Part shown: in pieces, positions 1-7,161 of the stretch
Layout of the letters: each line of letters begins with the position of its first letter
Position numbering within the stretch: the stretch's first letter is position 1
Translations under genes and position numbers: made by a program
The notes under the pieces: generated by a model
What the model saw: the letters and a program-made list of their open reading frames with translations, nothing else
What the model was told of the DNA's origin: nothing
Database searches by the model: none
Assembly: GCA_002707685.1 (NCBI GenBank)
Contig: PANQ01000003.1
Span: 145,732-208,263, forward strand
DNA: 62,532 nt
DNA from: Porticoccus sp.
GTDB taxonomy: Bacteria > Pseudomonadota > Gammaproteobacteria > Pseudomonadales > Porticoccaceae
Direction of reading: 5' to 3'

Positions 1-516
1 CTGTCCCGCTACGATGCCAACAGCCTCAGCGGGGATGCCGCCATCGCGCAATTCTTTCAGACCGCTGCCGCTGGTAGCGATGCAAAACTGGCTGCCAACT
101 GGATCATGGGTGAACTGTCCGCACGGCTCAACGCCGAGGACAGGGCCATTCAGGACAGCCCGGTCAGCGCCGACCAACTGGCGGGCATGATTGCGCGCCT
201 CAAAGACGGCACCATCTCCAGCAAAATGGCCAAACAGGTGTTCGACGCCATGTGGAATGGCGAGGGCGACGCCGACAGCATCATCGAAGCTCGTGGCCTG
301 AAACAGGTCTCCGACAGCAGTGCCATTGAAGCACTGGTAGACGACGTCATCGCCAGCAGCCCCCAGCAAGTGGATAACTACCGCAACGCCGACGACGCCA
401 AGCGACCCAAAATGCTCGGCTACTTCGTCGGCCAGATCATGAAAGCGTCCAAAGGTCAGGCCAACCCGCAGCAGGTCAATGATGTGTTGCTGGAAAAACT
501 CAACGCCCTTCTCTAA
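1..516 (+). CDS. gatB: Asp/Glu-tRNA(Asn/Gln) amidotransferase subunit B, C-terminal part
   Basis: Frame 1 is open from the first base, so only the last 171 residues are present and the start lies outside the window. The segment is the all-helical tail and YqeY-like domain of GatB, which positions misacylated Glu-tRNA(Gln) or Asp-tRNA(Asn) for amidation in the cytoplasmic GatCAB complex. Family signatures are the [10 protein letters not shown] stretch and the LVDDVI...[20 protein letters not shown] segment near the end. The C-terminus ends normally at LNALL. The PA4642-family gene starts 27 nt downstream on the same strand, so the two are probably co-transcribed. Confidence 0.93.
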   Translation: MSRYDANSLSGDAAIAQFFQTAAAGSDAKLAANWIMGELSARLNAEDRAIQDSPVSADQLAGMIARLKDGTISSKMAKQVFDAMWNGEGDADSIIEARGLKQVSDSSAIEALVDDVIASSPQQVDNYRNADDAKRPKMLGYFVGQIMKASKGQANPQQVNDVLLEKLNALL

Positions 517-543
517 CGATCAACCAATATACAGAACCTTTTT

Positions 544-840
544 ATGGCACTGAAAAAAGACAAGCGCAAAGTACTCGGCGAATTTTTCGACGACGAGCGG
601 ATAAAAACCTTTCTCGACTTCGAGCCACCAGAAGGTGTTGATGCCGACTTTCATGTGTTGGAAAAAGCCTACCGGGGCATGAACATCGAAAACTTCGAAA
701 CCTTTATCAAATTCTTCCTCGAGGATGGCCGCAACCTCAATGCCACCAACTTCGACGGCAAAACCCTGTTAGAACTGGTCAGTCAACATCGCCTCGGCGA
801 AGACTATGCCGATGTGCTAAAAGCCAACGGTGCCAGGTAA
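544..840 (+). CDS. PA4642-family small conserved protein
   Basis: This 98-residue acidic, soluble protein matches the PA4642 family of gammaproteobacteria in length and in its opening, MALKKDKRKVLGEFFDDERIKTFL. There is no signal peptide or membrane segment. The middle (EKAYRGMNIENFETFIKFFLEDGRNLNATNFDGKTLLELV) is the most characteristic part. The biochemical role is not known to me. It follows gatB closely with no good Shine-Dalgarno, which suggests translational coupling. It is the last core gene before the integron region. Confidence 0.85.
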   Translation: MALKKDKRKVLGEFFDDERIKTFLDFEPPEGVDADFHVLEKAYRGMNIENFETFIKFFLEDGRNLNATNFDGKTLLELVSQHRLGEDYADVLKANGAR

Positions 841-871
841 CCCAACCTGCCCTTACCTTTGCTAAAGCCCT

Positions 872-1837
872 TTATAGATTACTGAGGGGGCTGCGCACGC
901 CCTGTGCTCCCTGCTTCAGTACGTGGGTATAGATTTCAGTGGTTTTCACATCGGAATGCCCCAGCTGCTCCTGCACTGTGCGGATATCAGCACCTGACTG
1001 AAGTAGATGAGTGGCAAAGGAATGGCGCAACGTGTGACAACTTACTTCCTTCTGTATGCCGGCCATCTTCGCCGCACGCTTGATCTGTTTGTTCACACTG
1101 GTCTCATCGTAGTGGTGTCTGCGAATCAAGCCACTCGCCGCATCAATGCTCAAACGTGAAGCGGGAAAGAAATACTGCCAATTCAGGCTTTTGGTAGCAT
1201 TCGGATACTTCCTCGCCAATGCATCCGGCATCCAAACACCAGCAAAGGCGGGGTTAGCGATATCTTGCTGGTGATAAAAAGTCACTTGCTTTAGATGCTT
1301 GCGCAGCGGTTCGACCAACTCTTTCGCCATCGTCACTATCCGGTGTTTGCCGCCCTTACCGAACATGACGCGCACTTGCTTGAAATCAAAGTCAACATCC
1401 TTAACGCGCAGCCGAACCAGCTCGATGCGTCTCAGCCCAGAACCGTAAAGCAGTCCACCCATCAGGTAATGCACACCTGCCAATTGGCCAAGTAGCATCT
1501 TTACTTCCTCCTGGGTCAGCACCACCGGGAGCTTCCTTTGACGATTCGCTCGCTGAAAATGCTCGAGTGGCTCAATAGACTGAGATAAAAATTTTGTTTT
1601 GAGAAACACCAGTGCATTCAAGGCAACAGCCTGCGTACTCGGGGATACGTGTCGCTCCACAGCCAGAAACGTAAGGAAACGCTCAATATCAACCGAGCCC
1701 AATTCCCTGGGATGTTGCTTTCCGCAAAACACTATGAAATATTTGATCCAGTACAAGTACGCCGCAATGGTCCGCTTACTGTAGTTGCGAACCTGCATAT
1801 ATGAAGCTATGGATTCAAGAAAGGGAGATTTTGCCAT
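872..1837 (-). CDS. intI: integron integrase A (tyrosine recombinase IntI)
   Basis: A 321-residue tyrosine recombinase that would catalyse attI x attC and attC x attC recombination. It shows the SAM-like N-terminal domain (AKSPFLESI...YLYWIKYFI), the first catalytic Arg in YGSGLRRIELVRLRVKDVD, the HTLRHSFATHLL box and the nucleophile Tyr in TTEIYTHV. The IntI-specific insertion (LNWQYFFPASRLS...RRHH) separates it from XerC/D. I place the start at the ATG at 1837. An upstream in-frame start would add a hydrophobic stretch foreign to the family, and this start aligns with that of integrase B. It is transcribed away from the cassettes, as is usual. No disruption is visible. It differs at more than half of positions from integrase B by eye, so the two are not a recent duplication. 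Confidence 0.93.
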   Translation of the reverse strand: MAKSPFLESIASYMQVRNYSKRTIAAYLYWIKYFIVFCGKQHPRELGSVDIERFLTFLAVERHVSPSTQAVALNALVFLKTKFLSQSIEPLEHFQRANRQRKLPVVLTQEEVKMLLGQLAGVHYLMGGLLYGSGLRRIELVRLRVKDVDFDFKQVRVMFGKGGKHRIVTMAKELVEPLRKHLKQVTFYHQQDIANPAFAGVWMPDALARKYPNATKSLNWQYFFPASRLSIDAASGLIRRHHYDETSVNKQIKRAAKMAGIQKEVSCHTLRHSFATHLLQSGADIRTVQEQLGHSDVKTTEIYTHVLKQGAQGVRSPLSNL

Positions 1838-1857
1838 GCCAGCCTCATCCATGAAGT

Positions 1858-1873
1858 CTGTTGTACACCCCAT
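1858..1873 (-). promoter_or_regulatory. degenerate LexA-like half-site upstream of integrase A
   Basis: CTGTTGTACACCCCAT sits 20 nt upstream of the integrase A start, nearly the same spacing as the perfect LexA box in front of integrase B. It keeps CTGT and the central GTAC core, but the right arm is CCAT instead of ACAG. SOS control of this integrase may therefore be weak or lost. Confidence 0.35.
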
Positions 1874-1889
1874 TGAGAGTAGCAGAAAA

Positions 1890-2057
1890 ATTAAAGAGGG
1901 CAAGCCCTCTTTAATAAGCAGCCCCTTTCTAGAAGTCAAAATAAACCTTTTACAATCAATAAATTAACTAATTTTGCATTTTTCTTATTGTAAATTATGA
2001 GGAATGCACTCTAATAATTATTATGATGGCAAAGCCATCATTAACATACTGTTAAAA
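1890..2057 (+). other. attI-like region of integron A with two perfect hairpins
   Basis: This AT-rich stretch lies between integrase A and the first cassette, where attI is expected. It holds a 12-bp perfect inverted repeat with a 2-nt loop (1890-1901 / 1904-1915, arm ATTAAAGAGGGC) and a 7-bp one with an AAA loop (2024-2030 / 2034-2040, arm TGATGGC). A GTTAAAA core at 2051-2057 is the best candidate for the attI/cassette crossover point. attI sites cannot be recognised by sequence alone, so the boundary is inferred from position. Confidence 0.45.
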
Positions 2058-2070
2058 ATACAAGGAACTT

Positions 2071-2439
2071 ATGAGCGAGTGGCATAAAGAAGAAACATAT
2101 AAATCCATGATCCAGATTAGCACTGTGGTCATGAAGTTTATTTTTACTGCCAATGGTGGCGCTGCAGTGGCAATGCTCACTTTTTCGGGTCACCTTTACG
2201 CTAAGGGTTCTATTCCGCCAGATTTCAGTATTGCAATGCTGTTTTTTCTTGGTGGTGTTCTTGCCGGCGCTCTGACCGCTGTATTTAGCTATATGACCCA
2301 GCTCACGTTGTTTCGCGAAGAGATGGGACGGGAAACAAGAGATAAGCATCACACGCCTATGCGTATAGCAGCTTTGTTTGCAATCATTGGTATTGGTATG
2401 TTCGGTGGTGGGTCATGGCTTGCAGTCAATGCCATGTAA
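2071..2439 (+). CDS. cassette A1: small membrane protein
   Basis: A 122-residue protein of unknown function with three predicted membrane helices, roughly residues 15-40, 47-75 and 97-120. The N-terminus is short and charged (MSEWHKEETYKSM). An AAGGAAC Shine-Dalgarno precedes the ATG. The layout resembles a family of small three-helix proteins common in integron cassettes and phages, but I cannot assign a function. It is the first cassette behind integrase A, starting 14 nt after the putative attI core, and its stop lies directly before the attC at 2441. That is the single-gene, promoterless layout typical of a cassette. Confidence 0.75.
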   Translation: MSEWHKEETYKSMIQISTVVMKFIFTANGGAAVAMLTFSGHLYAKGSIPPDFSIAMLFFLGGVLAGALTAVFSYMTQLTLFREEMGRETRDKHHTPMRIAALFAIIGIGMFGGGSWLAVNAM

Positions 2440-2440
2440 T

Positions 2441-2524
2441 TTTTAACAAGGCGGTGTTGTCGCCTTCGGCTGGGACTGCCATTCCGCTAGCGCTCCATGT
2501 CAGCCCCAAACCGCGGCGTTATAT
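2441..2524 (+). other. attC site of cassette A1
   Basis: This 84-bp site runs from the R'' box TTTTAAC (2441-2447) to the R' box GTTATAT (2518-2524). The outer arms pair imperfectly (TAACAAGGCGGTG with AACCGCGGCGTTA reversed) around a variable centre rich in GC hairpins. Position right after the A1 stop and before the next start supports the call. Confidence 0.75.
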
Positions 2525-2542
2525 TTCTGAGGGAGTCCAAAA

Positions 2543-2893
2543 TTGCTAAACAGGTCAGCTTTAATCCTCCGCTACAAAGAGCCCGCAGTGCGCTGGATCA
2601 ACAAAGCTGATCCGAACCCCGATGGCCCGGCAATCACGCTAGACGATGTTAACGAGGAACGTACCGTTTACCTCATTGACGAGGAAGTGGCCGACACTCC
2701 TGAACAACTCAGAAAATGGGTCAAAGCTAACTTTCGCCCCCTATTTGAGAGCGAGCTTGGCGGGTGGTACGTCGACCCTGATTTATGGCCCCGGAAGCTC
2801 ACCCTGAAATTGTTCGACGAGTGGTTTACGGTCGAATGCCACACAATGATTTTCGATACGGTTGGTGGTCCAATTGAGGACGACGAAATATAA
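2543..2893 (+). CDS. cassette A2: unknown acidic soluble protein
   Basis: A 116-residue protein starting at a TTG with GAGGGAG 7 nt upstream. It has no signal peptide or membrane segment. It is rich in Asp/Glu and aromatic residues (VYLIDEEVADTPEQLRKWVKANFRPLFESELGGWYVDPDLWP), with a second half of short beta-type segments (KLTLKLFDEWFTVECHTMIFDTV). I do not recognise the family. Its stop codon overlaps a decayed attC, so it sits in the array as an ordinary cassette. Confidence 0.65.
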   Translation: MLNRSALILRYKEPAVRWINKADPNPDGPAITLDDVNEERTVYLIDEEVADTPEQLRKWVKANFRPLFESELGGWYVDPDLWPRKLTLKLFDEWFTVECHTMIFDTVGGPIEDDEI

Positions 2894-2945
2894 CAAGGCG
2901 CATCAGTATGCGGTGTACTTCCCCAATGATAGTCAGGAGGAAAGG
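2887..2945 (+). other. decayed attC between cassettes A2 and A3
   Basis: An R''-like ATATAAC overlaps the A2 stop and is followed by AAGGCG and a short hairpin (CGCAT-CAGT-ATGCG). No GTTRRRY R' box appears before the next Shine-Dalgarno (AGGAGG at 2935-2940). Only the left half of an attC survives, so A2 and A3 can probably no longer separate. Confidence 0.45.
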
Positions 2946-3398
2946 ATGACTAAAAGGATTATTGGTATTTCGTTGTTAATGCTCTTTGTAATACCAATCC
3001 ACGCCCAGAGTTCCAACCCTGGTTTTAACGCCACATGCAAAGATCTCAATACTCATGGGTATCGCGCTGCAAACGACCTTCAGGGGAACAGCATGCCTGG
3101 TGGTTGGACAACGAGCGAGAAATTCAATTCAACTTGGCAGTTCAGTTTCACTCCTCCTGACAAGTTACTTATTGATGGAAAACCCGCTTATATCTTGGCG
3201 CAGAACACAGGAGTTATCATTGCCGCTGAAGCACCGGCCGCAAATAGTAATTCCGCCGGCGTGTGGACGTACGCTATACACCTAGGCATGAAAAAGATCC
3301 TCGCTTCGCAAGTAAACGCCGCTGGAAACTTCGATCCACGCACTCAAATCATAAAGGCCCGCACTACGAATTTTAATTGCGATTTCGACCTAAACTAA
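2946..3398 (+). CDS. cassette A3: secreted protein of unknown function
   Basis: The ATG at 2946 has AGGAGG at 5-nt spacing. It opens a 150-residue protein with a clear signal peptide (MTKRIIGISLLMLFVIPIHA, cleavage near AQS). The mature part has two Cys (positions about 31 and 146), which could form one disulfide, and beta-rich stretches such as TWQFSFTPPDKLLIDGKPAYILAQNTG. I do not recognise the fold. A longer in-frame start at 2862 exists but lacks a Shine-Dalgarno and would bury the signal peptide. It is the last cassette of integron A. Confidence 0.65.
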   Translation: MTKRIIGISLLMLFVIPIHAQSSNPGFNATCKDLNTHGYRAANDLQGNSMPGGWTTSEKFNSTWQFSFTPPDKLLIDGKPAYILAQNTGVIIAAEAPAANSNSAGVWTYAIHLGMKKILASQVNAAGNFDPRTQIIKARTTNFNCDFDLN

Positions 3399-3610
3399 CG
3401 AGCTATGTAACAAAGCCAGTCACCGAGACGGCTACTCATTGCGGCTTCGCCTGCATTCCGCAGGCGCGCATACTGGAAGCGCTATTCGTCTTACTCGAAT
3501 GTCCGCTATGCGACCGTCCCGCATCCTACGCGCCACCTAAACAAAAGCGAACATTCGCCGCACCCCCAATTCCAGGCTTTACGCCCCTTAAACGGGTAAG
3601 CAATGCCCCA
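3399..3610 (+). other. attC half-site and junction between the two integrons
   Basis: After the A3 stop, TAACAAAGCCAGTC (from about 3411) resembles an attC R''/L'' half. It is followed by GC-rich palindromic fragments such as GCCTGCATTCCGCAGGC. No GTTRRRY box occurs before the 3' end of integrase B at 3611. The right half of the site seems to have been lost where the second platform joins. No gene is visible. Confidence 0.35.
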
Positions 3611-4579
3611 TCAAGAACTTGGCAAACGATCAAAAGGGCTGACGGTTCCAGCACGTCGATCGCCAATGACATGCGTGTAGATTTCTGTCGTTCGAATGTC
3701 GCTATGCCCAAGAATTTCCTGAACCGTCCTGATATCGCTCCCCGATCTCAATAACTCTGTCGCAAAGGCATGCCGAAAGGTATGAGCCGTCACACGCTTG
3801 GTGATTCCCGTGGCCAGAACGGCCTGCCTCAATCGCCGCGAGTACGATGAATGATGAAGATGGTGGCGGCACACATAACCAGCGATGGGATGAACGCATC
3901 TTGTTACGGATGGGAACAGGTACTGCCAACCAAAGTCCTTCATGGCCGGTCCATACTTCTTGTGAAGTGAGGCCGGCACTGACGTAAGCCCGAATCCATC
4001 GGCCAGATCGGACTCATGTACAGCCCTGACATGGGCGAATTGTCGCTCCATGTTTTCTCTTAGATTGCCTGGAATCAGTGTGTATCGATCTTTTCGTCCC
4101 TTACCGTTGAATACGAGCAAACTGCGGCTTTTTAGGTCGATGTCTTTCACGCGAAGCGAAAGAGCTTCGTTGATTCTCAAACCGCATCCATAAAGAAGCG
4201 CAGTGATGAGCCAATACTCTGCATCCATGTTTTGAAGAATAGAAGCAACTTCATCGGGACTCAGAACGGTTGGCATGCGTCGAGGCGTTTTCGTCATCTT
4301 ATACTGTAGGTTTTCAATCTCCCGCTTCAGCACATGCTTGTAGACAAAAATAATCGCGCATAGCGCCTGATTTTGAGTGCCCGGACTGACTCCCCGATTG
4401 ACGGCGAGGTGATTCAGGAAACGCTCAATTTCGTGATTACCCATGACTTTTGGGTGCTTCTTGTCATTGAAAAGGATGAACTGACGAACCCAGTAAAGAT
4501 AGGACTTCTCGGTTCGGTAGCTGTACTGCTTTGTCCTAATTTCTGTGCGGACCGATTGTAGAAACGGTGATTTCGACAC
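3611..4579 (-). CDS. intI: integron integrase B (tyrosine recombinase IntI)
   Basis: A 322-residue IntI with the catalytic set intact: Arg in YGCGLRINEALSLRVKDID, HTFRHAFATELL, and Tyr in TTEIYTHVIG. It also has the IntI insertion (FGWQYLFPSV...CRHHLHHSS). I choose the GTG at 4579, which has GGAGG 6 nt upstream and gives VSKSPFLQSV, aligning with AKSPFLESI of integrase A. An ATG further upstream would read through the promoter and LexA box. It is transcribed away from the cassettes starting at 4922. The promoter and operator look functional, so this may be the active integrase of the pair. Confidence 0.93.
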   Translation of the reverse strand: MSKSPFLQSVRTEIRTKQYSYRTEKSYLYWVRQFILFNDKKHPKVMGNHEIERFLNHLAVNRGVSPGTQNQALCAIIFVYKHVLKREIENLQYKMTKTPRRMPTVLSPDEVASILQNMDAEYWLITALLYGCGLRINEALSLRVKDIDLKSRSLLVFNGKGRKDRYTLIPGNLRENMERQFAHVRAVHESDLADGFGLTSVPASLHKKYGPAMKDFGWQYLFPSVTRCVHPIAGYVCRHHLHHSSYSRRLRQAVLATGITKRVTAHTFRHAFATELLRSGSDIRTVQEILGHSDIRTTEIYTHVIGDRRAGTVSPFDRLPSS

Positions 4580-4601
4580 GCTCGCCCTCCGTGGCTGAAT
4601 G

Positions 4602-4646
4602 CTGTATGTACGCACAGTTATAATAAAAAACACCCAAAACCGCCAA
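4602..4646 (-). promoter_or_regulatory. integrase B promoter with perfect LexA box
   Basis: CTGT-ATGTACGC-ACAG at 4602-4617 is an exact CTGT-N8-ACAG LexA operator, 22 nt upstream of the GTG start. On the minus strand a -10 candidate TATAAC (4617-4622) and a -35 candidate TTGGCG (4641-4646) are separated by 18 nt, so LexA would sit at the -10 and start region. SOS-controlled intI expression is established for other integrons. Here it is read from the sequence. Confidence 0.8.
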
Positions 4647-4745
4647 AATTCTTGCGGCTTAATTTGCACGGCCCTGCTCGCTTTTCACAATGCATCTCTG
4701 TAGGTATCTGTTTCAGCATGGGAAAAATTCGACCCACTGGATTTA

Positions 4746-4927
4746 ACGTGCAAAAACGTGCATAAATATCCCGCGTGCACACTTTTCACAGAACCAAAAG
4801 CTCAAAAGCCCCCTGAGATGGAGGGGTAATGATCTGAAAAATCGAGGTTATTCAGGTTGTGAAGCAGTATTGGACTGGGTGATGGTGTTGCGGTTTAATA
4901 AGAAAGCAAACTAATAAGCTGTTAGGT
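4746..4927 (+). other. attI region of integron B
   Basis: The clear crossover core GTTAGGT (4921-4927, exact GTTRRRY) lies just before cassette B1. Upstream are three CGTGCA repeats (4746-4752, 4756-4762, 4773-4779), which could be integrase-binding direct repeats. A weak cassette-promoter candidate (TTGGAC at 4870, TTTAAT at 4894) lies between. Apart from the LexA/promoter block, the 4580-4953 gap holds nothing else that I can see. Confidence 0.5.
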
Positions 4928-4953
4928 TTCTTCTGCAAAGGGAGGAAAGCATC

Positions 4954-5433
4954 ATGAGCTACGCAAAGTGTCCTAAGTGCCACGGTACAGGCCGAGTTTC
5001 TACCCTAACGAATCCGAATGAGCCAAACAAAGTCAGCGCGGGCTGGGGGTCACTCCGGTGTGACCGATGCCATGGCCAAGGCATTGTTCATGGCATGGGT
5101 GGAGGTGGAGGTGCAGGTGCAGGCAGTCAGCTGATGGCAATAGTCATGGGTCTATTTCTTCACCCTATATACTCGTATTTTGGATTCTGGCTGGTATGTA
5201 CCGTTCTGTTATTGACCCTAGGAGAAGTGTTGGGGCCATCGCTCGGCCTGCACGACCTTCCGACCTGGTATTTCTTTTCAGCTACGACCATTCCAGTCGC
5301 TTTGGCCGTGCTGTTAAGAAAAAGAATCCCGGCGCTGATGAAGTGGATATTCTATATCCTGATTGTCGGTATCGTTCTTTTTATTAGCGCCGCGATTATC
5401 TCGGTAATTATCGAAAAGACGGCATCTGGCTAA
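4954..5433 (+). CDS. cassette B1: DnaJ-type zinc ribbon fused to membrane helices
   Basis: A 159-residue protein starting at an ATG with GGGAGG upstream. Residues 6-47 carry two CxxCxGxG repeats (CPKCHGTG and CDRCHGQG), the zinc-binding motif of DnaJ's central domain. A Gly-rich linker follows (GMGGGGGAGAGS). Three hydrophobic helices then span roughly residues 60-85, 100-118 and 130-155. There is no J domain. The combination suggests a small membrane-anchored zinc-ribbon protein with its ribbon probably in the cytoplasm, but the function is unknown. It is the first cassette behind integrase B and therefore the one best placed for expression. Confidence 0.75.
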   Translation: MSYAKCPKCHGTGRVSTLTNPNEPNKVSAGWGSLRCDRCHGQGIVHGMGGGGGAGAGSQLMAIVMGLFLHPIYSYFGFWLVCTVLLLTLGEVLGPSLGLHDLPTWYFFSATTIPVALAVLLRKRIPALMKWIFYILIVGIVLFISAAIISVIIEKTASG

Positions 5434-5455
5434 GTACTGCCCTGCTGAGCTTGAC

Positions 5456-5527
5456 ACCTAACAAATCAAGCCACGCGGACGTCAAAACCGCTGCGCTGTT
5501 TTGCCGCCGGTGCTTGAGGCGTTATGA
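5456..5527 (+). other. attC site of cassette B1
   Basis: This 72-bp site has R'' ACCTAAC (5456-5462), R' GTTATGA (5521-5527) and matching inner arms (AATCAAGC with GCTTGA). A central GC stem contains CAAAACCGC and GCTGTTTTG. It follows the B1 stop by 22 nt. Confidence 0.85.
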
Positions 5528-5695
5528 GTAGCCGTTATCGAATCGATGGCTCATTTAACAAGGTGTCGAAAAAATTTACAGCGAGATTGTCTTGAGTGCA
5601 TAACTTCCTGGATTTAAACGGAAAAAATTTTTGGCCTGATTAATGCTTTTGAAAGATGCTATTTGGTTTTATTCTTAAATTGTGAGGGATCGAGT
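5528..5695 (+). other. non-coding leader with an attC fragment
   Basis: A stray R''-like ATTTAAC followed by AAGG (5553-5563) looks like the left half of another attC. The rest is AT-rich and shows no gene. This marks the left edge of the stretch carrying the PEP-CTERM gene and suggests a deletion or insertion here. Confidence 0.35.
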
Positions 5696-6367
5696 ATGTG
5701 GAATAGTAAGTTTTGTCTTTCTTTGTTATTCATGAGTTTTTGTGCTTTCCAATCAAATGCATCACCAATATACCTGAATACTGATAATATCTCCGTTCAG
5801 GTTGGCGCAGGTACTACAGCTACCACTTCAAATAATACATTTAACTCTGGGGCAACAATAGATAAAGTCATTGATGCACCAACGGCAGCTTCGAGTGAAA
5901 TACACTCCCAGTCAACACATATTTGGTTCTCAGGAGGAGGCCTTGAACTGTTATTTGATTTTGGCCAGCAATATGACTTAACTACCTTGCATTTCTGGAA
6001 CTACAATGGTGAAAGTTTTGATGTCGATAATATTGACTTCACCTTTTTTGATGATGGCAATAATCAGGTTGGGATGCTATCTATCCTTCCTGATCTCGGA
6101 ACTACACCAAATATATTTGCACAAGATATTCCTTTAGTAGCGCCCTTAAATGTACAGTTTGTTACAGCATTTTTAACAGGTTCTAATGATCAGGTTGACT
6201 TCCAGAATATTGGATTTACAGCAACGCTTTCAACTGACCGTTGTATTGGAAATCCCAATGATCCGATATGTGTAACCAATTCGGTGCCTGAGCCTAGCAG
6301 CATTGTTTTGTTAGGTTTGGGGGTGTTAGGGGTAGGTCTTTCCCGCCGAAAGCGCAATAAACATTGA
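5696..6367 (+). CDS. PEP-CTERM sorting-domain protein
   Basis: A 223-residue exported protein starting at the ATG at 5696 (GAGGGA 6 nt upstream). A signal peptide (MWNSKFCLSLLFMSFCAFQSNA) leads into a beta-rich, low-charge body of about 170 residues. The end is a full PEP-CTERM signal: VPEPSS, a hydrophobic helix (IVLLGLGVLGVGL) and a basic tail (SRRKRNKH). In known systems exosortase/XrtA cleaves this signal and the protein is exported with exopolysaccharide. No exosortase gene is in the window. The DNA is visibly more AT-rich than the flanking genes. The gene lacks its own attC and has its own terminator, unlike a normal cassette. Confidence 0.85.
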   Translation: MWNSKFCLSLLFMSFCAFQSNASPIYLNTDNISVQVGAGTTATTSNNTFNSGATIDKVIDAPTAASSEIHSQSTHIWFSGGGLELLFDFGQQYDLTTLHFWNYNGESFDVDNIDFTFFDDGNNQVGMLSILPDLGTTPNIFAQDIPLVAPLNVQFVTAFLTGSNDQVDFQNIGFTATLSTDRCIGNPNDPICVTNSVPEPSSIVLLGLGVLGVGLSRRKRNKH

Positions 6368-6396
6368 AAAAAAGCCCGCTAATGCGGGCTTTTTTT
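6367..6396 (+). terminator. intrinsic terminator after the PEP-CTERM gene
   Basis: GCCCGC-TAAT-GCGGGC is flanked by seven A and seven T residues, a strong hairpin that would work in both directions. A terminator inside a cassette array would block read-through into the downstream cassettes. Confidence 0.88.
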
Positions 6397-6401
6397 GCTG
6401 A

Positions 6402-6641
6402 ACCTTTTTCGAAAATTGTCTCGATAAGGTTTACGAAAGGTTCCATGACAAAGGAAGGATGTTGCCCGACGGGCTGCACTATATAAATAGCTGGTTAACG
6501 AAGGATGGATCGCGGTGTTTTCAACTAATGGAGACAGAACAGTTCGAACTGTTTCAAGAGTGGACTAAAAACTGGGGTGACGTTACACGGTTTGAAATCC
6601 TAGAAGTTGGTGAAAAGCCAGAAAAAGGAAATAGTGTCTAA
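6402..6641 (+). pseudogene. 5'-truncated DUF3303-type protein gene
   Basis: From 6402 the frame reads FFENCLDKVYERFHDKGRMLPDGLHYINSWL and then RCFQLMETEQFELFQEWTKNWGDVTRFEILEV, which is DUF3303 almost from its N-terminus. A stop at 6399 and the terminator stem replace the expected start region (usually about MLxMVIE). No ATG, GTG or TTG lies between that stop and 6459. Translation could restart at the ATG at 6459 (AAGGAAGG just upstream), giving a 60-residue product without the first strand. The 3' end and attC are normal, so this was a real cassette that lost its 5' end. Confidence 0.7.
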
Positions 6642-6653
6642 ATTTCAACAAAT

Positions 6654-6737
6654 TCATAACAAGCGCATTTTGTCGCCGCTAGCGCGGCTGGGACAACCTA
6701 CACTATGTTTCGGTTGCCCCAAATGCGGGCGTTAGCT
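6654..6737 (+). other. attC site after the DUF3303 remnant
   Basis: This 84-bp site has R'' TCATAAC (6654-6660), R' GTTAGCT (6731-6737) and strongly matching arms (GCGCATTT with AAATGCGGGC). An inner pair TGTCGCCG / CGGTTGCCCC surrounds the loop. It is the best-preserved attC in the array. Confidence 0.87.
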
Positions 6738-6747
6738 GGAGAAAGGG

Positions 6748-7134
6748 ATGTCTATATTTTCAAGCATAAAGAAATGGCTGGAATTGCGTCGTCCAAGAAA
6801 GCTTGATGAATTACTAGCGATTGAGTTTGACGATGAAGAAGTGAGAATCCGAGTCTTAGAGAGGCTTGAACCTGGTTGGAACCAAAGTTTCCGCTGGGGC
6901 GATGTCAAGCGAGTTTGCTTTAAAGACGAAGGTCTATATTCTTCAGATATCGTTATCATCGCGGTGTATGGCCGTGAGAACAATATTGTGATTCCTACAG
7001 AGGCTAGAGGAGGCTCCGACTTCTTTGGTGCCATTTGTGACCGAGGCCTACTCCCAGAAAATGTGTGGCGAAAAGCGATGGGGGATACCAGTGGTGGAAC
7101 ACACTGCTGGCCACCTTATGACAATGACCGCTAA
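6748..7134 (+). CDS. cassette B3: conserved protein of unknown function
   Basis: A 128-residue soluble protein with GAGAAAGGG just before its ATG. The basic N-terminal helix (SIFSSIKKWLELRRPRKLDEL) is followed by beta-rich sequence and a striking conserved-looking C-terminus: WGDVKRVCFKDEGLYSSDIV, IPTEARGGSDFFGAICDRGLLP and GDTSGGTHCWPP. I have seen this pattern in uncharacterised proteobacterial proteins but know no function. There is no signal peptide or membrane helix. It begins 10 nt after the upstream attC. Its stop overlaps a collapsed attC that fuses it to the next cassette. Confidence 0.75.
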   Translation: MSIFSSIKKWLELRRPRKLDELLAIEFDDEEVRIRVLERLEPGWNQSFRWGDVKRVCFKDEGLYSSDIVIIAVYGRENNIVIPTEARGGSDFFGAICDRGLLPENVWRKAMGDTSGGTHCWPPYDNDR

Positions 7135-7148
7135 CAGGGGCGTTATGT
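7131..7148 (+). other. collapsed attC joining two cassettes
   Basis: CTAAC (7131-7135) and GTTATGT (7142-7148) are the outer boxes of an attC, but only AGGGGC lies between them and the whole hairpin is missing. It cannot fold into a normal single-stranded recombination substrate. Cassettes B3 and B4 are probably locked together. Confidence 0.65.
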
Positions 7149-7161
7149 GTCATGAGGAATC

